Counted from the stretch's first letter, positions 42,349 to 51,378 are shown. The stretch: 64,000 nucleotides of DNA from Janthinobacterium sp. TB1-E2 (GCF_036885605.1 NZ_CP142523.1:4030001-4094000), one strand, 5' to 3'. The notes: generated by a model not told the origin, from the letters alone. Numbers and translations: made by a program.

Positions 42349-43350
42349 TCAGCCGGCCAGGGTCACGCGCTGGTGGCTGCGGCTGGCCTGCTGCGCCGCC
42401 AATGCCGTGGCCAGCGCGCGCATGCCGTCGTCACCGGTGGCGGCCGGCTGTCCTTCGCCGCGCATGGCGCGCTGGAAGGCGCGCACCGAGCGCACGTACA
42501 GGTTTTCATGCTCGACGGGGATATCGATGCTGCCGCCGTCGCGCGTCAGGCTGATGGTGCCGACGGGGCGCTGCGTCATCACGCCGGTGGCGAAGATGGT
42601 GCCCTTGGTGCCGATGATTTCCACTCCGGACAGCGAATGCGGCGCGTTGAACGCGTCGTGCACCTGCACCAGGGCGCCGTTGTCGAACTCGATGACGGCC
42701 ATCAGCCCCTCTTCCAGCCCGGCCACCGTCATGCCGCCGCTGGTGGCGCAAGCCGTGACGTGGCGCGGTTCCGCGTCGAGCAGGAAGCGCAAGGTATCGA
42801 CATCGTGCACGAACATGTCGAGCGTGACGCCGCCCGACTCGGGCGCGTCCAGGCGCCAGCCGCGCAAATGCTGCGGCAGGTTGTTCGCGTGCAGCACGCG
42901 GCCATACAGGGGCTGGCCGATCTCGCCGGCGCGTATCAGCTCGCGCACCTTGCCGTGGCTGGCCGCGTTGCGCAGGTGATGGTTAATCCCCAGCACCACG
43001 CCCGCTTCGGCGCAGCCGTCCACCATGCGGCGCGCGTCTTCCAGGCTCAGCGCCAGCGGCTTTTCGCACAGCACGTGCTTGCCCGCGCGCGCCGCCTGCA
43101 AGGTCTGCGCCATGTGCAGCTCGTTGGTGGTGCTGATGTACACCGCGTCCGCCCCCGGATGCGCGAGCGCCGCATCGAGGTCCGTGTAGCTGGCGGCGAT
43201 GCCGAACTGTTCGGCAAAGGCGGCGCCGCGCGCGGCATCGCGGCTGACCACGGCCAGCACTTCGGCGTCGCCCTGCTGGCGGATCGCGTCGACCATCCAT
43301 TCGCGCGCCACGGTGCTGGCGCCGACCAGTATCCATCCGGTTTTCTTCAT
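42349..43350 (-). CDS. Gfo/Idh/MocA-family NAD(P)-dependent oxidoreductase
   Basis: The 333-residue protein has an N-terminal Rossmann fold (GWILVGASTVAREWMVDAI), the family motif HVLCEKPLALS with the catalytic Lys, and GVTLDMFVHDVDTLRFLL with the conserved Asp/His. Family members oxidise or reduce sugars, sugar acids or inositols. It is the last gene of the leftward operon interpreted as 2-ketogluconate catabolism, but it is not part of the classical kgu set, so it may feed a different aldonate or sugar into the pathway. Confidence 0.85.
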   Translation of the reverse strand: MKKTGWILVGASTVAREWMVDAIRQQGDAEVLAVVSRDAARGAAFAEQFGIAASYTDLDAALAHPGADAVYISTTNELHMAQTLQAARAGKHVLCEKPLALSLEDARRMVDGCAEAGVVLGINHHLRNAASHGKVRELIRAGEIGQPLYGRVLHANNLPQHLRGWRLDAPESGGVTLDMFVHDVDTLRFLLDAEPRHVTACATSGGMTVAGLEEGLMAVIEFDNGALVQVHDAFNAPHSLSGVEIIGTKGTIFATGVMTQRPVGTISLTRDGGSIDIPVEHENLYVRSVRAFQRAMRGEGQPAATGDDGMRALATALAAQQASRSHQRVTLAG

Positions 43351-43362
43351 TCGATTCTCCCC

Positions 43363-44385
43363 TTAAAAAGTGTGGCGCAGGCCGAGGTTCCAGGCCTGGT
43401 TGCCGGTGCCGTTGTCGGTGGCGTTGCCCACCACATAGGCGGCGCCGTTGCGGTTGTCGATGTGCGCGTAGGCCGCATACAAGGTGCTGCGTTTCGACAG
43501 CGCATAGGTGTAGCCGATGCCGATCTGGGTAGCGTCACCGTTGGCGGCGCGCCTGTCGTCGCGCCGCACGTAGGAGAACAGGACTCTGTGCGGCCCGACA
43601 GGCACCGTGGCGCCCAGCATCAGGTCCGCGCTGTCGACCGTGGTGGCGGCGCCCGCCGTGCTCTTGCTGACGGCAACGGCGCCATGCGCCTTGACCACGC
43701 CGAAGTCCCAGGTGGCGCCCAGCACCGTGTTCCTCGCCCTGCCCGCCACCAGCGCGGTCGACAGCGTATTGGCGTCCTGGTGCGCCATGCGCACATACAG
43801 CGGCCCGCTGGCATAGGTGGCCGCCGCGCCCGCGTAGCGTTTGGCCGAGGCGTCGCCCGGCACTTCGCCGAAGCCGTACGCCAGTTCGCCGGAAAGGCCG
43901 CCGCGCACGGGCGAGCTGTAGGTGATGCTGTTGTCGACCCGGCTGATGTAGCCGGCCGTGAAGACATTGCTTATCCTGCCCGCGAAACCCAGGTAAAACG
44001 GGTCCAGCGCCCCGAGGCTGCTGTCGATGAACGTGTACTGGCGGCCCAGCCGCAGCGTACCCGCCGCGCTGCTCAAGCCGACGAAAGCCTGGCGTCCGAA
44101 CAGCAGGCCGCCCTGGGCCGATGCGCCCGTGTCGGCCAGGATGCCCGCATCGAAGGTAAATATCGCCGTCGTGCCGCCGCCCAGGTCTTCACTGCCCTTG
44201 AAACCGAGCCGCGAACCGTTGGCGATGCCGCTCGTCACCTTGAGTACCCTGCCGCCGGGGCCACCGTTCTCGGACACCACGCCCAGGTCCGCGATGCCAT
44301 ACATGGTCACGTTCGACTGCGCGCTACACAGGCCGCCGCAAGCGCCTGCGCCGATGATCATTGCCCTTGCTACCTTGTTCTTCAT
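43363..44385 (-). CDS. Gram-negative general porin, operon-encoded
   Basis: The 340-residue product has a signal peptide (residues 1-22) and a mature start NVTMYGIADLGVV. Other porin_4 hallmarks are GSRLGFKGSEDLGGGTTAIFTFDAGI and LRLGRQYTF, and it ends in Phe (GLRHTF), the BAM recognition signal. It is a trimeric outer-membrane beta-barrel typical of betaproteobacteria. Its position inside a catabolic operon suggests that it admits the operon's substrate. Confidence 0.9.
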   Translation of the reverse strand: MKNKVARAMIIGAGACGGLCSAQSNVTMYGIADLGVVSENGGPGGRVLKVTSGIANGSRLGFKGSEDLGGGTTAIFTFDAGILADTGASAQGGLLFGRQAFVGLSSAAGTLRLGRQYTFIDSSLGALDPFYLGFAGRISNVFTAGYISRVDNSITYSSPVRGGLSGELAYGFGEVPGDASAKRYAGAAATYASGPLYVRMAHQDANTLSTALVAGRARNTVLGATWDFGVVKAHGAVAVSKSTAGAATTVDSADLMLGATVPVGPHRVLFSYVRRDDRRAANGDATQIGIGYTYALSKRSTLYAAYAHIDNRNGAAYVVGNATDNGTGNQAWNLGLRHTF

Positions 44386-44419
44386 TTCTTTCCCTGTCTA
44401 TTTTTTATTGATACTGCTC

Positions 44420-45379
44420 TTAGCCGACCAGGTAGCGCGGACGCTCGCCGCGCAGGCCGGCCAGCAGGTTGTCCACGGCTTGCTGCGCCATGGCGTAGCG
44501 CGTTTCATGCGTGGCCGAGCCGATATGCGGCAGCGCCACCACGTTGGCCATGCCCGGCAGCGGATTGTCCGGCGCCAGCGGTTCGCGCTCGAACACGTCC
44601 AGACCGGCGCCGTGGATGGTGCCCTGCCGCAGCGCCTCGATCAGCGCCGCCTCGTCGACGATGCGCCCGCGCGAGCCGTTGATGAAGATGGCGCCGGGGC
44701 GCATCAGCGCGAACTCGCGCCGGCCCATCATGCGTTCCGTCTGCGCCGTCAGCGGCAGCACGACGCAGACGAAATCGGAGCCGGCCAGCAAGTCGTCAAG
44801 CGCCACCTGTCGCGCGCCCAGCGACGCCTCCACCTCGGGCACAGCTTCGCCATTCACGTACAGCACTTGCATGCCGAAGCCCAGCGCGGCCCGGCGGGCG
44901 ACGGCGCGGCCGATGCGGCCCATGCCCAGCATGCCGATGGTCTTGCCGTGCACGTTGACGCCGTACTGGCTCTCGCCCACGCTGCGCGTCCAGCGTCCGG
45001 CCTTGACGAATTCAGCCAGTTCGACGACGCGCCGCGCGCTGGCAAGGATCAGCGCAAAGATCGTGTCGGCAGTCGTTTCCGTCAGCACGTCCGGCGTATT
45101 GGCCAGCAAGATGCCCCGTTCGCGCAGGTAATCGACGTCGAACTGGTCGACGCCCACGGAAATGGTGGAAATGATGCGCAGATTGGCGGCCGGGTCCAGC
45201 AGTTCGCGGTCCAGGCGCACGCTGGCGCCCAGCAAACCGTGCGCACCGCGGATGGCGGCGGCAAATGCGGCGCGGTTGCCCGCGTCGATCGCTTCGAAGT
45301 ACGTCACCTCGCATTCGGCCCGCAGGCGCGCCAGCAGCGGCTCGGCCAGCTTTTTATAGACAACCACATGTTTTTTCAC
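44420..45379 (-). CDS. kguD: D-2-hydroxyacid dehydrogenase, probable 2-ketogluconate(-6-P) reductase
   Basis: The product is 319 residues from GTG 45379, preceded by AGGGGAAAC; a much longer in-frame extension upstream overlaps the kinase gene and is rejected. It has the NAD(P) motif GMLGMGRIGRAVARRA and the catalytic set Arg (NGSRGRIVDEAAL), Glu (DVFEREPL) and His (LPHIGSAT). It is close to the GhrB/2-ketogluconate reductase group. With the adjacent PfkB kinase and TIM-barrel protein it reproduces the kguE-kguK-kguD set, in which KguD reduces 2-keto-6-phosphogluconate to 6-phosphogluconate. The symbol is inferred from context. Confidence 0.75.
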   Translation of the reverse strand: MKKHVVVYKKLAEPLLARLRAECEVTYFEAIDAGNRAAFAAAIRGAHGLLGASVRLDRELLDPAANLRIISTISVGVDQFDVDYLRERGILLANTPDVLTETTADTIFALILASARRVVELAEFVKAGRWTRSVGESQYGVNVHGKTIGMLGMGRIGRAVARRAALGFGMQVLYVNGEAVPEVEASLGARQVALDDLLAGSDFVCVVLPLTAQTERMMGRREFALMRPGAIFINGSRGRIVDEAALIEALRQGTIHGAGLDVFEREPLAPDNPLPGMANVVALPHIGSATHETRYAMAQQAVDNLLAGLRGERPRYLVG

Positions 45380-45399
45380 GAGTGTTTCCCCTGTTCGGT

Positions 45400-46347
45400 T
45401 CAAGATGGGACCAGCGCGTCGAGCTGGGCGCGGGTCGGCAAGCCTTCCATGTCGCCGGCCACCTGGATGGCGAAGGCGCCGACCCGGTTGCCGCGCCCTA
45501 CCGCCTGCGCCAGCGGCAAGCCTTCCAGCAAGGCGCTGACCAGGCCGGCCGCGAAGCCGTCGCCGGCGCCCACCGTGTCGACCACGTTGGCCACGCGCTC
45601 GCCCGGCACCATGCCGCTGTCGCCCTCGGCCGTGCGGTAATAGGCGCCCTCGGCGCCCAGCTTGATGACCACGAGACGCGCGCCCTGCTGCAGATAAAAG
45701 CCGGCGACGTCGTGCGGCAAGTCGTGGCCGGTGAGAATTTTTCCCTCCCCCAGGCCGGGCAGCACCCAGTCCGCCTTGGCGGCAAGACGGTTGATCTGTT
45801 CCACCATGACGGCTTGCGACGGCCACAGCGAGGGCCGCAAGTTCGGGTCGAACGACACGGTGCGGCCGTTGGCGCGCATGAAGTCAAGCGCCTGGCCGGC
45901 GAACGCCAGGCTGGTCTCGGACAGCGCCGCAGCCACGCCCGTGGCGTGCAAGTGGCGCGCTGACAGGAAATAGGCGGGGTCGAAGTGTTCGGGCGCCAGC
46001 CGGCTGGCGGCGGAACCCTTGCGGAAGTATTCGACCAGCGGATCGGCGCCGTTCTCGGCCTTTTCCTTGAGCAGGAAACCGCTGGACTGGCCGGCGACGG
46101 CAACGACGCGGCTGCAATCGACGCCCTCGGCCTGCACGCTGGCGCGGATGAAGCGGCCGAACGAGTCGTCGCCCACGCGGCTCAGCCAGCCGACTTTCAA
46201 ACCCAGGCGCGCCAGGCCGATGGCGACATTCGTCTCGGCGCCGGCCAGGCGGCGCGTAAAGTGCGCCACGGTCGCCAGATCGCCCGTTTGCTCGGCAACG
46301 AACATCGCCATCGCCTCGCCGTAGGTAACAACGTCAAGCTTCATCAT
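45400..46347 (-). CDS. kguK: PfkB-family sugar kinase, probable 2-ketogluconate kinase
   Basis: The 315-residue protein has the PfkB signatures GAETNVAIGLARLG near the N-terminus and DTVGAGDGFAAGL near the C-terminus, the latter holding the catalytic Asp. It is nearest the KdgK/KguK group (VVTYGEAMAMFV, FDPNLRPSLWP). The reading as 2-ketogluconate kinase rests on the neighbours and operators; 2-keto-3-deoxygluconate is the alternative substrate. ATG 46347 overlaps the upstream stop by 4 bases, and ATG 46344 is also possible. Confidence 0.75.
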   Translation of the reverse strand: MMKLDVVTYGEAMAMFVAEQTGDLATVAHFTRRLAGAETNVAIGLARLGLKVGWLSRVGDDSFGRFIRASVQAEGVDCSRVVAVAGQSSGFLLKEKAENGADPLVEYFRKGSAASRLAPEHFDPAYFLSARHLHATGVAAALSETSLAFAGQALDFMRANGRTVSFDPNLRPSLWPSQAVMVEQINRLAAKADWVLPGLGEGKILTGHDLPHDVAGFYLQQGARLVVIKLGAEGAYYRTAEGDSGMVPGERVANVVDTVGAGDGFAAGLVSALLEGLPLAQAVGRGNRVGAFAIQVAGDMEGLPTRAQLDALVPS

Positions 46348-47090
46348 GCAGCCTCCAGTATCTGAATATAGCGGCCCGTTTCGGCCACCAGGTCGGCGCC
46401 CTCGAGCGGGAATTCGATGGCCCGCTGCACGCCCGGCGTAAAGTGCGCGAAGACGGTGCGCCAGGCCGGATCGGCGTCGGAAACGGCGCAGGCGGACAGC
46501 CGCCCCCCGTCGTCCAGGACGGCCTTGCAGTGCACATAGCGCACGTACGGCGCCAGCAGGCGCGCCGCCTGCTGCGCGTCCTCGCCCACCCAGCGCCAGT
46601 TGCCGATGTCGAAGGTCAGCCCCACGGGCAGCCCGATGTCGTGCGCCGCCGCCAGAAAGCGCGCCATCGTCGCCAGTTTGCCGCCATGCGCCGTCTGGTC
46701 GTTTTCCACCAGCAGCGCCACGGGCGCGGCCTCCAGCTGGGCCTTCAAGTCCGGCAAGTCAGGCGCGGCCGGGTAATGGCCCAGCGACACCTTCAGGTAG
46801 CGCGCGCCCAGGCGCGCCGCCTCGTCCAGCATCTGCCGCAGCAGTTCGTGCTGCAACCGCCCGTCCGCATCCCACAATTCGATGGGCGTGGAATACACGC
46901 AGTACAGGCCGCGCGCAGCCACCGCCGCGCCCATGCGCGCCAGGTCCGGCAAGTCGGACGTGAACAGTTCGCGGCGGATCTCGATGCCGGCGCCGCCCGC
47001 ATCGGCCACCACGTCGATGAAATGGCTCTGCCCCAGCTGCCTTACCCTGCTTGCGCCGTAGGCCGACGCCGCCACCAGGACGGGGCTCAC
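46344..47090 (-). CDS. kguE: TIM-barrel sugar phosphate isomerase/epimerase-like protein, KguE-like
   Basis: The product is 248 residues from GTG 47090, which overlaps the ATPase stop (GTGA); the longer frame to 47174 runs back into the ATPase gene. It has the AP_endonuc_2/xylose isomerase-like barrel features GIEIRRELF, VALLVENDQT, LTFDIGNWRW and YVHCKAVLDD, with candidate metal ligands Glu, Asp and His. KguE is the matching member of Pseudomonas kgu operons; its reaction is not firmly established. It lies between the transport and kinase genes. Confidence 0.72.
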   Translation of the reverse strand: MSPVLVAASAYGASRVRQLGQSHFIDVVADAGGAGIEIRRELFTSDLPDLARMGAAVAARGLYCVYSTPIELWDADGRLQHELLRQMLDEAARLGARYLKVSLGHYPAAPDLPDLKAQLEAAPVALLVENDQTAHGGKLATMARFLAAAHDIGLPVGLTFDIGNWRWVGEDAQQAARLLAPYVRYVHCKAVLDDGGRLSACAVSDADPAWRTVFAHFTPGVQRAIEFPLEGADLVAETGRYIQILEAA

Positions 47091-47821
47091 TTGATCGCTC
47101 CCGCGCCGACGAACTGGCGCGCTTCGGGCGTTTGCGGGTTGCTGAAGAAGGCTTCCGACGGCCCGCTTTCCCACACCAATCCCTGGTGCATGAAGACGGT
47201 GACGTCGGCCATGCGCCGGGCGAACTCCATCTCGTGCGTCACCAGGAGCATCGTCATACCCGCCTGCGCCAGCTCTTCCATCACCTTCAGTACTTCCTGC
47301 GTCAGTTCCGGGTCGAGCGCCGACGTCACTTCGTCGAACAGCATCACTTGCGGCTCCATCGCCAGCGAACGGGCGATCGCCACGCGCTGCTGCTGGCCGC
47401 CCGACAGCTGCTCGGGATAGGCTTCGCGCTTGTGATCCAGGCCCACCTGCTTGAGCACGCGCAGCGCCGTGGCGCGGCCCTGCGCATCGGGCACCTTCTT
47501 GACGATGCGCGGCGCCAGCATGACGTTTTCTTCCACGGTCAGATGCGGGAACAGGTTGTAGCTCTGGAAGACCATGCCGACATCCTTGCGCAAGTCGAGC
47601 AGGTGTTCCTGGCGCGCCGTCAGCGTGTGGCCGGCCACGACGATGCTGCCGCTGTCGATGGTTTCCAGGCCGTTGATACAGCGCAGCATGGTGCTCTTGC
47701 CGGAGCCGCTGCGGCCGATCACGGCGATCACCTGGCCCCGCTCGACGGCGAACGACACGCCCTTGAGCACGTGGTTGGCGCCGAAGCTCTTGCTGATATT
47801 GTCGATTTCAACGATGGGCAT
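47087..47821 (-). CDS. Polar amino acid-type ABC transporter ATPase
   Basis: The 244-residue ATPase has Walker A GRSGSGKST, signature LSGGQQQRVAIARSL and Walker B VMLFDEVTSALDPEL, the GlnQ/HisP pattern. It overlaps the permease gene by 14 bases and the TIM-barrel gene by 4, so it is firmly part of the operon. It energises the two permeases upstream. The family normally imports polar amino acids; here a sugar acid is suggested by context. Confidence 0.9.
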   Translation of the reverse strand: MPIVEIDNISKSFGANHVLKGVSFAVERGQVIAVIGRSGSGKSTMLRCINGLETIDSGSIVVAGHTLTARQEHLLDLRKDVGMVFQSYNLFPHLTVEENVMLAPRIVKKVPDAQGRATALRVLKQVGLDHKREAYPEQLSGGQQQRVAIARSLAMEPQVMLFDEVTSALDPELTQEVLKVMEELAQAGMTMLLVTHEMEFARRMADVTVFMHQGLVWESGPSEAFFSNPQTPEARQFVGAGAIK

Positions 47822-48458
47822 GGAATTTCCTTTCCAGTGAATGGCTGTAGCGCGACAGCGGATAGCACATCGCGAAGTAGATCAGGGCGACGATGGGGAA
47901 GACGATGAACGGCAGGAAGGTCGCATTGCTGACCAGTTGCCCTGCCCGCGTCAGTTCCACCACGCCGATGATCGAGGTGATCGACGTGTTCTTGATGATC
48001 TGCACCATGAAGCCCACGGTCGGCGGCAGCGAATGGCGCAGCGCCTGCGGCAGGATGACGTAGCGCAGCTGCTGGTAGCGGTTCAGCGCCAGCGCGGCCG
48101 ATGCTTCCCACTGCTGCCGCTGCACGCCTTCGATGCAGCCGCGCCAGATCTCGCCCAGGTAGGCGCTGGCAAAGATCGTCATCGCCGCACCGGCCGCGAT
48201 GACCGGCGACAGCTTGTAGCCGAACAGGGCCAGCCCGTAATAGGTCAGGAACAGCACGATCAGCACGGGCGTGCCCTGGACCAGCTGGATGTACAGGGCG
48301 CTGATGAAACGCAGGAAGGGGCTGCGCGCCGTGCGCAGCAGCGCCACCGCGAAGCCGGCGATGCCGCCCGTGATGAAGACGATCAGCGACAGGCCGATGG
48401 TCCAGCGCGTGGCCTCGAGCAGGAATTGCAGGTTATCCCAGGAAAAATCACTGATCAT
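47808..48458 (-). CDS. ABC permease, polar amino acid (HisM) type, second subunit
   Basis: The 216-residue membrane protein has about five helices and the EAA loop region with SAALALNRYQQLRYVILPQALRHSLPPTVGF. LVQGTPVLIVLFLTYYGLALFG is the family N-terminal motif. It starts 1 base beyond the preceding permease stop. It pairs with that permease to form the membrane channel. Confidence 0.9.
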   Translation of the reverse strand: MISDFSWDNLQFLLEATRWTIGLSLIVFITGGIAGFAVALLRTARSPFLRFISALYIQLVQGTPVLIVLFLTYYGLALFGYKLSPVIAAGAAMTIFASAYLGEIWRGCIEGVQRQQWEASAALALNRYQQLRYVILPQALRHSLPPTVGFMVQIIKNTSITSIIGVVELTRAGQLVSNATFLPFIVFPIVALIYFAMCYPLSRYSHSLERKFHAHR

Positions 48459-48459
48459 G

Positions 48460-49158
48460 TCATGCTCCCATGCGCACCGCGCCCAGACGGCGGCGGCGTT
48501 TGAAAACGATCTGGCCCAGCACCCAGAAGCTGAAGCGGAACAGCAGGGCCAGCACGATGTACAGCACCATCACGACGATGTAGATCTCGAAGCTGCGGAA
48601 GGTTTCCGAGTCGAGCAGGTGCGCGGCGGCAGTCAGCTCTTCGGCGGAAATGGCCGACACGACGCTCGAGGCCAGCATCATCAGGGTGAACTGGCTGGCC
48701 AGCGCCGGATACACTTTTTCCAGCGCCGGCAGCAGCACCACGTGACGCATCACCTGCCAGCGCGTCATGCCCAAGGCTTGGGCCGCCTCGAGCTGTGACG
48801 GATGCACGGCGCCAATGCCGGCCCGCACGATTTCCGCCGCATAGGCGCCCAGGTTGACCGTCATGGCGACGAGCGCGGCGCCGTTCGCGTCGAGCTGCAG
48901 GCCCAGCGACGGCAAGCCGAAGTAGATGATGAACAGCTGCACCAGGAACGGCGTGCTGCGGATGATCTCGACATAGGCGCGCACCACCGCGCGGGCATAG
49001 GCGGGACCGTTCTTCAGGATGACGGCGGCGCACACGCCCACCGCCAGCCCCAGCACCATGGACAGGGCGCTCAGGCGTATCGTCAGCGCCGCGCCCCACA
49101 ACAGGCGGTCCAGCGATTGCATGACGAGTTCGAAATGAAATTCATACGGCATACTCAA
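48460..49158 (-). CDS. ABC permease, polar amino acid (HisQ) type, first subunit
   Basis: The 232-residue membrane protein begins MSMPYEFHFELVMQSLDRLLWGAALTIRLS and contains IIRSTPFLVQLFIIYFGLPSLG and the EAA loop AAQALGMTRWQVMRHVVLLPAL. It is a typical PAAT-family permease. It is separated from the binding-protein gene by 84 bases containing a GC-rich hairpin (about 49184-49207), which may balance expression. Confidence 0.9.
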   Translation of the reverse strand: MSMPYEFHFELVMQSLDRLLWGAALTIRLSALSMVLGLAVGVCAAVILKNGPAYARAVVRAYVEIIRSTPFLVQLFIIYFGLPSLGLQLDANGAALVAMTVNLGAYAAEIVRAGIGAVHPSQLEAAQALGMTRWQVMRHVVLLPALEKVYPALASQFTLMMLASSVVSAISAEELTAAAHLLDSETFRSFEIYIVVMVLYIVLALLFRFSFWVLGQIVFKRRRRLGAVRMGA

Positions 49159-49242
49159 CTCCTTTCTACGTGCGCGTCCCCGGCCGCGCCACCATGGCGG
49201 CGCGCCGTGCGGACGAGCACTATCGCTGTGCGGGTTGCGGTA

Positions 49243-50049
49243 TCAGAAGGTCGGCAGCGCCGGCAGCGGCGCGCCGCTCCACTTGCGCGCGATGGCATCG
49301 AGTTCGCCGTTCAGCTTGACGTAGTAGATGAAGTTGTTGAGCCACTGGTGCAGCTCGAAGTCGCCGCGGCGCACGGCCATCGAGTTCGGTTGCAGCGAGT
49401 ACGAGAAGCGGACCTCGATCTTGCCCGCGCCGCGCGTCTTGATGATGTCGAGCGCCATTGTGCTGGGAATCGAGACGGCGTCGACCTGCTTGCTGAGCAA
49501 GGCCTGGGTGACGGTGGCGTCATCCTCGAAACGCACGATGCTGGTGCCGGCCGGCGCCATGCGGCTCAGCGCCGTGTCATTCGTGGTGCCGCGCGTCACG
49601 CCCACCTTCTTGCCCTTCAAGTCGGCCAGGGCCTTGAATTTTCCGCCGACCGGGGCGACGATGGCCAGCTCGAACGCGCTGTAGGGCATGGTGAACATCA
49701 GGGTCTTGGCCCGTTCCGGCGTGGGCGCCAGGGTCGCCACGAGGAAGTCGACCTTGCCAGATTCCAGCGACGGCACGCGCGACGGCGCCGTCAGCGGGAC
49801 GATTTCCACGGGCAGGTTCAGGTATTTGCCGATCAGGTTGGCGACGTCGACGTCATAGCCGACGGGCACGCCCTTGGCGTCGATGCTGCCAAACGGCGGC
49901 GTGCCGCTGACCACGCCGATGGTCAGCTTGCCTTTCTTGATCAGGTCGCCAAGCGTCTGGGCGCCGGCGTCGGCCGCCGCACCGAAGGCGCATGTTGCTG
50001 CCAGCGCGCAGGCCACGAATTTCGCGTAAAACAGTGTCGTCATCTTCAT
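49243..50049 (-). CDS. Periplasmic solute-binding protein, SBP_bac_3 family
   Basis: The 268-residue product has a signal peptide (about 1-30, ending DAGAQ) and the family-3 signature KGVPVGYDVDVANLIGKYL, with the usual ligand loops around FLVATLAPTPERA and VGVTRGTTND. The characteristic Arg that binds the amino acid carboxylate appears replaced or shifted in this region (LAPTPERAK), so a non-amino-acid ligand is conceivable. It heads the leftward operon, with the operator at 50220-50235 about 170 bases upstream and AGGAGA as ribosome-binding site. Confidence 0.88.
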   Translation of the reverse strand: MKMTTLFYAKFVACALAATCAFGAAADAGAQTLGDLIKKGKLTIGVVSGTPPFGSIDAKGVPVGYDVDVANLIGKYLNLPVEIVPLTAPSRVPSLESGKVDFLVATLAPTPERAKTLMFTMPYSAFELAIVAPVGGKFKALADLKGKKVGVTRGTTNDTALSRMAPAGTSIVRFEDDATVTQALLSKQVDAVSIPSTMALDIIKTRGAGKIEVRFSYSLQPNSMAVRRGDFELHQWLNNFIYYVKLNGELDAIARKWSGAPLPALPTF

Positions 50050-50219
50050 GCTTCAGTCTCCTGTGATCCCGGTACCGGCCTCGTCGAGGCACTTCCGGGA
50101 ATATTGTCAAATGGACGATTTATTTCGTCTCTTGCCGTGTCGTTTCAACTTATTTCAAGCTCCTGCCAACCATTGCCCTGCCTGTCTATCCATGCCCCTT
50201 TCCTGGCTGAATACAATCT

Positions 50220-50235
50220 ATGAAACCGGTTCCAT
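50220..50235. promoter_or_regulatory. LacI/PtxS-type operator upstream of the transport/kgu operon
   Basis: ATGAAACCGGTTCCAT is a 16-base palindrome with one mismatched pair, built on the core GAAACCGGTT. The Pseudomonas PtxS operator is, as I recall, TGAAACCGGTTTCA, which differs at one position. It lies between the binding-protein gene and the regulator gene and resembles the site at 51361, so both probably bind the same LacI-type repressor. Confidence 0.72.
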
Positions 50236-50272
50236 AACCTTCCCAAAAAAAAGGGCAAGGCCCTCTTCCCCG

Positions 50273-51322
50273 TCAGTCGCCGCCCCGGGTGGAGTTGCGC
50301 ACAATCAGCTTGCCCGGCAACAGCACCTCACGCGGCGGGCACTGCTCGCCCTGCAGGCGCGACAGCATGCACGTCATCGCCGAAAACCCGATCTCGTATG
50401 TCTGCTGCTCGATCGTGCTCAGGCCCGCCAGCGGCGACCATGGCAATTCGTCAAAGCCCAGCAAGCCCACGTCCTGCGGCATGCGCAATGCGAGGCGCTG
50501 CAGCATCAGTGCCAGTTCCAGCGCCACCATGCCGTTCGAGGCCAGCAGCGCCACCCGGCGGCCGCGCCATTGCGCCAGGCATAGACGCACCTGCGCATCG
50601 ATGGAGGGCCGGTCGTCCAGGTCCACCGCCAGTACTTCGCCCACGCAGCCCGGATGCTCGGCCATCACGGACTGGAAACCGTCGGCGCGCATCAGGCGCG
50701 AACTGACGCCAGTCAAGGGCGGCGCAACGAAGGCGATGGCGTCGAAACCCTGCTCGATCAGGTGCGCCGTGGCCAGCCGGCCCGCCTGCACATTGTCCAG
50801 GCCCACCAGGTCGAAATCGGCGCCCTCGATGCGGCGGTCGACGAGCACGATGGGCATGCCCGCCTGCTGCAAGTCGGACGACTCGATATTGCGTCCCTGC
50901 GTGTTGACGATCAGCCCTTCCACGCTGTACGAGCGCAGCGCGGCAAGCGACTGGCGTTCGCGCTGTTCGTCATTGCCGGTATTACATAAAATCAAGGTAT
51001 AGCCATGCTGCTGGCAAGCCGCTTCCACGCCTTGCAGCACGGCCACCGTGTAGGGATTGAGCATGTCCGCCACGACCATGCCGATCAAACGCGTGCGTCC
51101 CCGCTTGAGGCCGCGCGCCATCTGGTTCGGCTGATAGCCGAGGCGCGCGATGGTGCTGGTGATCTGCTGGCGGATGTTCTCGGACAGCGCATCGAGTTCG
51201 CCGCCGAGAAAGCGCGACACGCTGGTCTTCGACACGCCCGCCTCGCGCGCCACCTGGGCGATGGTCACGGGCCGCGCCGGCTCGCCGGACACTGTTTTTT
51301 TATTGCCGTGTACTGAATCCAA
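50273..51322 (-). CDS. ptxS: LacI-family repressor, PtxS-like
   Basis: The 349-residue protein has an N-terminal helix-turn-helix (VTIAQVAREAGVSKTSVSRFL), hinge helix YQPNQMARGLKRGRTRLIG, and a periplasmic-binding-protein-like effector domain from about residue 75. It is encoded next to the sugar-acid operon and lies between two copies of a GAAACCGGTT operator, which matches the known PtxS sequence, so 2-ketogluconate is the likely inducer. The palindrome upstream of its own start implies autoregulation. Confidence 0.75.
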   Translation of the reverse strand: MDSVHGNKKTVSGEPARPVTIAQVAREAGVSKTSVSRFLGGELDALSENIRQQITSTIARLGYQPNQMARGLKRGRTRLIGMVVADMLNPYTVAVLQGVEAACQQHGYTLILCNTGNDEQRERQSLAALRSYSVEGLIVNTQGRNIESSDLQQAGMPIVLVDRRIEGADFDLVGLDNVQAGRLATAHLIEQGFDAIAFVAPPLTGVSSRLMRADGFQSVMAEHPGCVGEVLAVDLDDRPSIDAQVRLCLAQWRGRRVALLASNGMVALELALMLQRLALRMPQDVGLLGFDELPWSPLAGLSTIEQQTYEIGFSAMTCMLSRLQGEQCPPREVLLPGKLIVRNSTRGGD

Positions 51323-51360
51323 GCTTGTTCTCCACTACCTGTTGACTTGCATATTTTTAT

Positions 51361-51378
51361 TTTGGAACCGGTTCCAAA
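51361..51378. promoter_or_regulatory. Perfect LacI/PtxS-type operator upstream of the regulator gene
   Basis: TTTGGAACCGGTTCCAAA is an exact 18-base palindrome, 39 bases before the repressor start codon. It shares AACCGGTTCC with the operator at 50220, indicating autoregulation and a common regulon. Confidence 0.8.

Noticed and set aside
47087-50049. Ordinary amino acid uptake operon
   Set aside because: The ABC genes overlap with and are cotranscribed with sugar-acid enzymes and lie next to PtxS-type operators, so an amino acid substrate is less likely, though not excluded.
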